A stretch of 64,000 nt of DNA from Malachius bipustulatus. Lineage: Eukaryota; Arthropoda; Insecta; Coleoptera; Melyridae. Position 1 is the first letter of the stretch, and every line of letters begins with the position of its first letter. The notes under the pieces are model-generated. The model was not told where the DNA came from and made no database searches. It was given only the letters and a program-made list of their open reading frames with translations. The DNA lies in assembly GCA_910589415.1 (NCBI GenBank), contig OU342639.1:15260268-15324267 (forward strand). The letters run 5' to 3'. This document shows, piece by piece, positions 56,841-64,000 of the stretch. A program made the position numbers and the translations under genes.

Positions 56841-57239
56841 TGGACTAACTTAAAAATTCTCTTAAAAAAAAACTTAAAAATTTGCTGTATGATTGGTCAA
56901 GGTAATAAAAAATATAAATCATTCAAAGATATACATTCCCGTCAGCTATACAATTCTGCATCCTCTGTATGTTTCAAATTAAAATGCGCAGTCAAGTTAC
57001 TGACTTAAAATTCATTGTCTATGAACTAGGTACGCGTATTATTGAAACAGTCCAAGTATATTGGTGGTTTGCCATCGCAACTGTCACAATACGTCATTAT
57101 TCTCTTTGTCTTCAATCTTGCCTCTTTACTTCCTCTTTCCCTTTCTATTTCCTCATAGCAAGAAGAACATCTCTTAAGATTTTTTTTTTAACCTTCCTTC
57201 AAACTTTTGTAATTTGTGAGTTATTTTTTTCATACTTCT
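56841..57239. other. Spacer between EnSpm-type and Gypsy remnants
   Basis: No coding sequence or element end could be fixed here. A CACTA-type terminus was looked for and not found. Confidence 0.4.
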
Positions 57240-58097
57240 TTGATTATTCTCAACACTTTGATGATTCAAGGTAAAGCCAATTCCCTCATAATCAAAAAAT
57301 ACTCCTGCGAAGATTCTCCTCGTCTCATTTTTATTTGCTTCAATATTTGGTGTAATTCTGCACTGTTGATTTTCTTATCAAACTCTTTAGTTTTTCTTTG
57401 AGTACCTGCCATGACGTGATGTTTCTTTCACTTTGCACAAAGAACTTTGCTAGACCTCTCGTTGATTTCTTCGCTAATATCAATCGCTGCAAATCAGACC
57501 AACACATAAGATCAGCTGTATCTTCAAAGTCTGATAACCAAACCACGACTTGATAGGATAAGTGCTATCTCCTTCATATGGTCTTATGGTATCCTTCATA
57601 TGGTATCTTCAATATCTCGATGAGACATCGTGAAAGATGAATAAGTATTATAATTTTGATTTCTTGACCTAGGAATTATTTGAACCTAAATCTTCTTCAT
57701 CTTGACTTTCATCTTAATCTCGTCTTTCTTCTTTTAATAATTCAAAATCAATTAGCCTCCCAAATTTTCGCTGACTAATATCCGACGCTTCACCTTCATA
57801 ATTTAATTTCAATAATGTACTTAACTTTGACGCTGTCAAGTCTGCAATACTGAAATCTGTGGCTACTTGCTTGATTTTTTCAAATTCCTCGTCGTCTTTT
57901 TCAAAGGCGAAACCCGTAAACGCCAGAATTTTCTTTCCATTCACTCGCGATTCTTCACCAAATATAATTTTATGTAAAGTTTTGGCAATTTGATACGGAG
58001 CGTTTTTTACGTCATACGCTAGGGTACCAACTTTTCCTACCTGCATAATAATAACCGGATCTTTCAACTGATGTGTCATTTCTACGTAACTTGTCAA
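57240..58097 (-). pseudogene. Gypsy gag fragment related to Gypsy-4
   Basis: Minus-strand pieces: MTHQLKDPVIIMQVGKVGTL, a basic-acidic N-domain, FEDTADLMCWSDLQRLILAK (about 57500) and, in another frame, RRGESSQEYFLIMREL, which matches the Gypsy-4 gag (RRDESVQEYTLIMREI). The acidic run and pol are missing. A second, diverged member of the Gypsy-4 clade. Confidence 0.75.
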
Positions 58098-58535
58098 TTT
58101 CTAATCATAATAATAACAGCTGGAATTCCACTTTATACCTACCACTTACACCGGTTAGATATTCTATCGATCGATCGAGATAGTTTTCTTAATCTCATAA
58201 TAATTTCATAACACATGATTAATTAACCGACATAATTCGATGCACATGAACTTCACATCACACTTCTGAAATTTATAGTGTTTGTCAGGATAGTCTAATG
58301 AAACCAAATACCTAATATGAAACAACATTTATTTCACTGTGTACAGGATGCGGCTTACTTCTCGCCCGCCATAACTTCAAGACCAGTTCGACTGTAGCCC
58401 TACTGTCTCGCTTATATACCTGTGCGACAGGGACCACTCAGAACGTAATATCCTTATTCAAAATTCAGACATACTACAAAACACTTACTTATTAGTAGGT
58501 AAGTTTACCTAATAAATTAAGTATTTACTCAAAAA
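58098..58535. other. Possible LTR/5' UTR of the Gypsy gag fragment
   Basis: Upstream of the gag on the minus strand. CpG-bearing stretch around 58350-58440 resembles LTR sequence, but no second copy is present to define ends. Confidence 0.3.
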
Positions 58536-58652
58536 ATGTCGCATCTCGGCCAAGAACTGCATTGTCTTTTACTGCTTTTTCTGATGCTTGCGGTAACTGG
58601 CCAATCTGGAAGATTCGGAATCGATCCTACTGGAAATGTCTCCGGCAAGTAA
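58536..58652 (+). CDS. Orphan signal-peptide exon or 38-aa secreted peptide
   Basis: ATG at 58536 opens 38 codons. Residues 3-22 form a classic secretion signal (LGQELHCLLLLFLMLAVTG) and QSGRFGIDPTGNVSGK follows. The stop TAA overlaps a possible splice donor (CAA/GTAACA, 58649), so this may instead be exon 1 of a longer secreted protein whose other exons are not recognised. It is the only plus-strand host-like coding piece in the window. The Gly/Asn-rich mature start is reminiscent of small insect immune or salivary peptides, but no family is claimed. Confidence 0.45.
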   Translation: MSHLGQELHCLLLLFLMLAVTGQSGRFGIDPTGNVSGK

Positions 58653-60010
58653 CATCAATATGTATGGTTTCTCCATGTATTTGCTAATAGTAATAAACTA
58701 ATAGTAAATTTTTGCATACAATAATAATCCTTAAATTATGACAATAGATGGCCTCTAAAGAGGAGATGGTATAACAATTTAAAATATTACATTACATGAA
58801 CTAAAAATATCACAGTCTAGCCGTATAGCAGTTATAGAGTATATGACGGTAGGCACTTTCCATCGTCGAGTATAAAAATGTATTATGTAGAATTTTAAGA
58901 TGTGGGCCAAGTTTATTTATTCGAGGAAAAAAATCTAAACCGATGGTCTTTTCGGGATAAAAGTGCATTTTATTTCTTTATTACCCTTCTCTTTCTGGCA
59001 CTTCCTGTGTATTTTCAGTTTCCCACGTTCTCTATTTTACAAATGTATTTATTAGAACTGCTGCCCGGAGGTTTCTAACCGTTTATTTTATTAGTGATAT
59101 TTTAATTCGGAACTCGATTCGAAGTTTTCAGGGAATGCCAATGAATGAAAAATCACCGAAAAAAAACATTTGCATAGACTAGGGGTCTGGATATTTCACT
59201 TCACACACACAGTTTTCTTCTAGAACAACTTCACACCTTTGATATAATGTCTAAAACAAAATAAAAATAATTACCTCAATTGATATCGCCTTCAGTTTCG
59301 GCCAACGCTACCTTTTTCACGCCCTCGTGGACCAGCACACAAGTACAATTGCATTATTGTCAGCCTCTTTCTTGCTGCACTACTTATCACATTCCTGCAT
59401 TTTGGACCCTTTTAGGGGTTTTCACCCCGACACTTTGTGTATAGGGCTCCTCTCCTAATCACAGGCACTTATAAACAATCACCAAACAAATTTTCTATTT
59501 CTTTCATTAGAAAAACTGAACAGTTTTGGGAGTGATCTTTAAACATGACCTCTACCTTCTTGTTTTTGTCAACATTTACTTTTTTATTAGTGTGATAGCT
59601 TACAGTTAAATGTTGCAGGTTAATGACTCAAGTCGAATTCACAAGTTTTATCAAGATTAACTCCACAAGGAAATCCTTAAAATTAATAAGTATAGGTACT
59701 CAGTCCGTACTTTCAGCATTAAAATATGTTCTTCAATATTACAAATGCATATAAAATATACAGCAGACAATGATGATTAATACATATGTTTAAAAAAATG
59801 CTTCATAGAAGTGTCTGGCTCTAGCAGATGAAAACAAACTAAATAAAATTATCAAAAAATCGATGATAGATAAAACGCACCATTTTTCATCCAACTAGGC
59901 AGAAATTATGAAATAATATTTAAAAAAAAATCAAAAAAACAACGAAGCATTTATGAAAGTTTTATTGATCAGATCCATGGTAAAATAATAATAATAAGCT
60001 TTCTATCTAA
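58653..60010. other. AT-rich DNA, no gene
   Basis: No coding sequence, no inverted repeats of note. If the exon at 58536 is spliced, its partner exon should be in or beyond this stretch, but none is evident. Confidence 0.45.
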
Positions 60011-60174
60011 CACTATCTAACCCTTGAGAAATATTCTGCGACGTCTCATGCACCTGCATACTTTGAGTAGCAGCAGCGTTGCCGCTACCTTCACCGCCTT
60101 GCGACTCATTATTATTTTCCCAGTTATAATATTTTTCCACATGCAACATAGTATTATGCGCCTTATTACATTTT
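60011..60174 (-). pseudogene. BEL/Pao gag, right-hand continuation after the protamine insertion
   Basis: Encodes KCNKAHNTMLHVEKYY, then an Asn/Gly/Gln-rich tail ending in TAG near 60011. C-N-K-x-H-N-T-x-L-H is the conserved end of the BEL/Pao gag zinc-knuckle region and should directly follow KCRNK at 60755. Protease and RT are missing to the left. Confidence 0.8.
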
Positions 60175-60210
60175 CTTTTTCTTTTTTTTTTTTTTTGTTG
60201 ACATTTTTAA

Positions 60211-60216
60211 TTTATT
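60211..60216 (-). promoter_or_regulatory. Polyadenylation signal of the protamine-like transcript
   Basis: AATAAA on the minus strand, 66 nt after the stop codon, followed 12-15 nt later by the A run at 60182-60198. Confidence 0.7.
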
Positions 60217-60282
60217 TCAAGAAAATTATGACGTTTTAGTACAAATATACACAAAATGAAAAATTGGTAGGTACATTACAGA

Positions 60283-60723
60283 TCAAAGACAAATAGAGGT
60301 CCGCTTCCTTCGTCGTCTAACCTTAGACTTTCTACTCGAGCATTTCTTACTTACAAGCGAAGGCGCTTTTCGTTTTCGTTTTCTCTTACATCTGTTATAC
60401 TTGGGAGCTTTGCAAGCTTGCTTGTAAAACTTGCGCCTCCGTCTCTCTGTCATCTTACACCAGCATTTTGCTCCCTCCATGGCCAGTTTTGCTGCCCGCC
60501 AACCGCAATGACGTGAACGTAATGCTCGCAGAAAATTGAAGAAAGGATTTCTCGTCAGCTTTCCCGATTTGCAGGCGCGCGGTCTTCTTCTGGAACACGT
60601 ACGACGCTTACGTCGCCTGGGACAAGACGGTTTTTTTCTTCGACAGTAGCTGGACCTACTTCTGCGACGACCCGCACATCGATTGCAATGAGAACCCATC
60701 ATTTGTTTTAGAAACTTGAACAT
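60283..60723 (-). CDS. Protamine-like sperm nuclear basic protein with MST-HMG box
   Basis: An intact 146-aa ORF, very rich in Arg, Lys and Cys (over half basic in the N-terminal 55 residues). Residues 58-105 are an MST-HMG box: NPFFNFLRALRSRHCGW, then KLAMEGAKCWCKMTERRRRK and an end in FYKQACKAP. The box and the Arg/Cys-rich arms are the make-up of insect protamine-like proteins such as Drosophila Mst35Ba/b and Mst77F, which replace histones in sperm nuclei and are crosslinked through cysteines. ATG at 60723 was chosen; in-frame ATGs at residues 8-9 are also possible. No introns; a poly(A)-like tract follows. The ORF is undamaged although everything around it is broken. Confidence 0.85.
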   Translation of the reverse strand: MFKFLKQMMGSHCNRCAGRRRSRSSYCRRKKPSCPRRRKRRTCSRRRPRACKSGKLTRNPFFNFLRALRSRHCGWRAAKLAMEGAKCWCKMTERRRRKFYKQACKAPKYNRCKRKRKRKAPSLVSKKCSSRKSKVRRRRKRTSICL

Positions 60724-60745
60724 GAAATTTTGAGTGATAGTCTAA

Positions 60746-62014
60746 TCGTATTTATTTATTTCTACACTTTGATAAATTACATTTCCATGAGGGATGCGAA
60801 GGTCTCAAACAATTTAAACAGAGATTTTTTTTTTTTTACTTGTACTATTTTATTACTGGTTGACAATTTTAGAAATTCATCGCATTTAAAAATACTATGG
60901 TTCTTACCGCAGTAGTAACATTTATAGTTTTTAGCATTAAAACTACTTGATTCTGTAGCTACGTGGCTACTGCTACTACTGAATCTTTTATTATAATTAT
61001 TATTATTGAATCTGGAACCCTTATTACTGTTGCGATCCCAATTTTCTGATTTCTTGTCAATAATTGTTTCTAGTTTTTCTAAAACTACACTCCTTTCAAA
61101 AATTCTTCAAAATCTATTAAGTCAGGTAATTCTCCTCTACATTTATACGATTCCCAATCCCTTCTTGTGACACTGTCAAATTTATTTGCTAAAACATAAA
61201 TTATTAATCGGTCCCATGCATCAATTTGTTCTCCTAAGCATTTTAAAGCTCGAAGATGCTTATTTGCATTATCAAGCAGATCTCGCAGTTGCCTGTAGGA
61301 CTCTTTATTTACCGCAGGTAATTCAAATATTGATTTTATATGATTATAAACAATCAACTTTTTATTTTCGTATCTATCTTTGAGAATATCCCATACTGCC
61401 TGATAATTGTCTGCCGTTACTTCAATTGATTTTATTTTTTCTTTGACCGATTCACTTAAGGACATTTTCAAGTAATAGAATTTTTGCACTTGGGACAAAG
61501 AATTGTCTTGATCAACAAGAGCTTCAAATATTTCTTTGAATTCACGCCATTCACAATATTCCCCATTGAAAGTAGGAAGTTTTATAGGTGGCAATCTGAC
61601 ATTATGAGAATTATTATTACCTGTATGATTACGATTAGCATTTACCTGACTGCCCGGTTCTCCATTATTTAGAGACTTTACACTTTGCTTTAGACTGACA
61701 GCCGCCTCATTATCATTATTACCGTAAAACCTTTCAGACAAAACCCTGATCTTCGCGTTAGCAGCATAATAATTATTGTTTTCAAAATTAACCCTTTCCA
61801 TTTCTTCCCCTGCTTTATTAATTTCAATTTGAGTTTGTAATTCCTCAAATTGACTCCACCAAGTTAGTAATTTTTCATAACGCACTTCTATATCTTTTAT
61901 GACCTCAATTGTTAAACTCGCATCATCTATAGCCCCTAAATGCGTCAATAGTCTCGTTAATTGTCCATTAATTATGTCTCTCTTTTGCACCGCTTCACGT
62001 ATGACATCTTCCAT
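60746..62014 (-). pseudogene. BEL/Pao LTR-retrotransposon gag
   Basis: ATG at 62014 (MEDVIREAVQKRD). The DUF1759-type gag domain is clear: RLPPIKLPTFNGEYCEWREF, FEALVDQDNSLSQVQKFYYL, WDILKDRYENKKLIVYNHIK. Then two zinc-knuckle parts, CYYCGKNHSIFKC (about 60890-60930) and, after a frameshift in a 13-A run (60826-60838), CLNCLRPSHPSWKC followed by NLSKCRNK, ending at 60755, where the protamine-like retrocopy begins. The gag resumes at 60174. Apart from the A-run shift the 314-codon first part is open. Confidence 0.9.
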
Positions 62015-62029
62015 CGTCACAGAATACAA

Positions 62030-62415
62030 AATAAAGCAATATTACAGAATTCAGGAATTTTCAAAGAATATAGAGTAATTAGAACAAACTTACGTTTTTT
62101 AAGGATCGGAATAGGAAAAGACCACCTTATTTTCTCCTTTGTCTGCAATTTATTCTTCTGCACTTCGTTTAAACACTTTATTTATTAATTTATATTAAAC
62201 TTTAATTTCGTCGATTTATTTATTCATTTATTTTAACTTCAATTGATCACAAAGAAAAAATTTTGTGTCAAGTTGTTCAACTCGTACATAATGCCATTTC
62301 GAATAGGCAATCATATAGGTAACTGATTTAAAAAGTAGGATTTGTCACATTCTAGATAGCATCTATAATACTGATAATGTTGGTAGTGAAAAAATGGACA
62401 CTCATACTATAAGCG
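62030..62415. other. Divergent spacer between BEL gag and plus-strand non-LTR element
   Basis: Would hold the BEL leader (minus) and the 5' region of the non-LTR element (plus). No PBS, LTR end or target duplication could be recognised. Confidence 0.4.
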
Positions 62416-64000
62416 ATGATGACAAGTCCGAGTACTAAAAATACTTCTAAAATAAGTATTTTACAGTGGAATGCAAAGTCACTTACTGTTAGAAAGACTG
62501 AACTGTTAAACATTATAAAGGACTACGACGTTAATGTCGTGGTCTTGTCTGAAATTTGGCTAAATGACAATAATTCGCTCAGTATTAAAGGTTTTAATAT
62601 GGTAAAAAAATGCAGACAGGATGGCTACGGCGGAGTAGCTATTCTTGTTGCAGCCGGGATCAGTTTTAGGGAAATTATTATAAACAAGAATTTCAATCAG
62701 GGTATTGAAGTTTGTGCAGTCAGCATCAACAACGAGGATTTAAGTGTAGTCTCAATCTACAAACCCCCAAATGTGACCGTCAACACTACAGATTGGGATA
62801 GGATTTTTGAGCAGTTCTCTCGTAAAACAATTTTTTGCGGGGATTTTAACTGTCAGAACGTTTTATGGGGCTGTTCAGCCAGCTCCGTTCAGGGTTGTCG
62901 CTTGGTAGAATCGCTAGACAACAACGATCTATTTGTTATTAATGATGGCTCTCCCACACGTATAACAAGCCCCGGTCAAAATCCATCAGCAGTCGATTTA
63001 ACTATAACATCAGCATGTTTGATTGGTAGATTTAACTGGAGAGTAATTCCTTACCTTTATGGATCAGACCATTTTCCCTTACTTCTAAACTCGAATCTGG
63101 CAAGTAGGACAAAAAAAATTTTCCCTGCTTGTAAATGGAATGATTCCCGTGGAAACTGGAGTCCTTTTGAGAACAGTATAAGTGCTGCCTTAGACAATTG
63201 TGATACTGCTCCCATGACAACTCTAGAAAAATTCAATAAATTGGTCGAAATCCTAAATACCGCTGCCAACGAAACCATGACAGTAAATAAGCCTTTCATC
63301 CCGAGATCGACTCGAGCAATCTGGTGGGACGATGACTGCATGAACATGGTTAAAAAAACGCAAAGACGCATTGAAAGTCTACAAAAACACATCTAATTGG
63401 GTGAATTTCATTTCCTATAGAAACATTGAGGCTGCACCAAAACGATTATTCAAACAAAAACAGCGAAATAGCTGGAAAAACTTTATAAATAAGTTAAATA
63501 ATAATACCTCGGTATCGGTAATATGAAACACAATTAAATCTATAAACAAGAAAAAAAGCAATCCGAAACCCCCAATCCCTGATGAAATTTTAACGGAAGC
63601 CTTACATAGTTACGCCCCGGCAAATGTTCCAAAAAAACCTCTTTTGAATCATAGTCAATACTTGCAAACGGAATCTACCGATTTAAATGAGACTTTCAAC
63701 ATGTCCGAGCTAAATGCGTATCTGAAAAGGTCAAAAAACACCTCTCCTGGACTAGATGGCTTCACTTATAAGATGTTGTACAACTTACCGGAATCTGCTA
63801 AGTCGTTACTTTTAGACATTTTTAATGGTTGGTGGTTAAAAGGCGACACAATTGAAGGATTAAAGAGTGTAATTATAACGCTCATATACAAAACTGGTAG
63901 AAATGCGGCACTGCCTTCTTCTTATCGTCCGATCTCTCTGATGTCTTGTGTACTCAAGACTTTTGAGAGAATGATTAAATTGCGACTAGAATATCATCTG
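62416..64000 (+). pseudogene. Non-LTR retrotransposon pol: endonuclease and start of RT
   Basis: Endonuclease: ISILQWNAKSL, VVVLSEIWLND (catalytic Glu), GYGGVAILVAAG, KTIFCGDFNCQNVLWGC (GDFN), AVDLTITSACL and YGSDHFPLLLNS (S-D-H). RT N-part: LKRSKNTSPGLDGFTYKMLY, PSSYRPISLMSCVLKTFERM, running off the window. Style is of the I/Jockey supergroup. A frameshift lies in a 7-A run (63353-63359) and a TGA stop replaces Trp near 63523. On the plus strand, opposite to nearly all other elements here. Confidence 0.88.

Larger units (their letters stand above)
60175..60752 (-). mobile_element. Retrocopy unit: protamine-like mRNA inserted in BEL gag
   Basis: The inserted stretch has a short 5' UTR (about 30 nt), one uninterrupted ORF, a 3' UTR with AATAAA (minus strand, 60211-60216), and 12-15 nt later a run of A (minus strand, 60198-60182) then A-rich sequence. 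That order is a processed mRNA. The flanking gag codons join across it. A clear target duplication cannot be fixed, because both flanks are A/T-rich (AGAAATAAA versus AGAAAA). Confidence 0.7.

Noticed and set aside
60165..60784. ATTACATTT at 60165-60173 and 60776-60784 as target duplication of the protamine retrocopy
   Set aside because: The BEL gag coding sequence continues through the right-hand copy to about 60755, so the insertion boundary must be inside it; the 9-bp match is chance between two Cys-Asn codons (K-C-N).
1..64000. CRISPR arrays, bacterial operons, ribosome-binding sites or rRNA genes
   Set aside because: None seen; introns, AATAAA signals and insect-type elements show a eukaryotic nuclear sequence.

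Overview
The window looks like heterochromatic, repeat-dense insect DNA. The evidence is a Tc1/mariner element with very long inverted repeats, P-type (THAP9-like) and pogo/Tigger transposases, Gypsy and BEL/Pao LTR elements, insect-type non-LTR elements, an EnSpm/CACTA-type transposase paired with a DUF4806 gene, and a protamine-like gene with an MST-HMG box, a family known from insect sperm. The order is not decided by the sequence. Coding stretches are eukaryotic, with introns, AATAAA signals and almost everywhere frameshifts or stops.

Layout. 1-3.9 kb: a minus-strand Jockey/CR1-like remnant, broken by an insertion flanked by an 8-bp duplication and by a P-transposase fragment, followed by a PIWI pseudogene (copy A). 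5.96-7.98 kb: a plus-strand non-LTR derivative with a perfect 14-bp target duplication, itself split by a hAT-type MITE with a perfect 8-bp duplication. 8-12.9 kb: mostly unassigned DNA. 12.9-17.1 kb: a decayed Gypsy element (Gypsy-1), fused at its 5' side to PIWI copy B. 17.6-20.3 kb: PIWI copy C fused to a P transposase that keeps an intron. 20.3-24.2 kb: GC-rich repeats and a pogo transposase split by a MITE with TAA duplication. 24.7-28.6 kb: an unidentified remnant, Gypsy-2 integrase, a foldback and a trinucleotide array.

28.6-46.7 kb is a Russian-doll nest. A 491-bp tandem duplication received a Tc1/mariner element with ~680-bp inverted repeats. That element received Gypsy-3 (LTRs differing only by a 4-nt indel). 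Between the Gypsy-3 pol and its 3' LTR lie a foldback, pieces of an intron-bearing acidic gene, a MITE, a CR1-like element within that MITE, and a solo-LTR-like insertion within the CR1-like element. 46.7-58.1 kb: an acidic coding remnant, Gypsy-4 (its reverse transcriptase precisely missing), an EnSpm-type pair of genes and another Gypsy gag. 58.5 kb: an orphan plus-strand signal-peptide exon. 60-62 kb: a BEL/Pao gag with an intact, intronless protamine-like gene inserted in its zinc-knuckle region. 62.4-64 kb: a plus-strand non-LTR element running off the window.

Almost all element coding sequence lies on the minus strand, regardless of class. This, with several PIWI pseudogenes, suggests (inference) a uni-strand piRNA-cluster-like locus. 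The most novel single object is the protamine-like retrocopy inside BEL gag.
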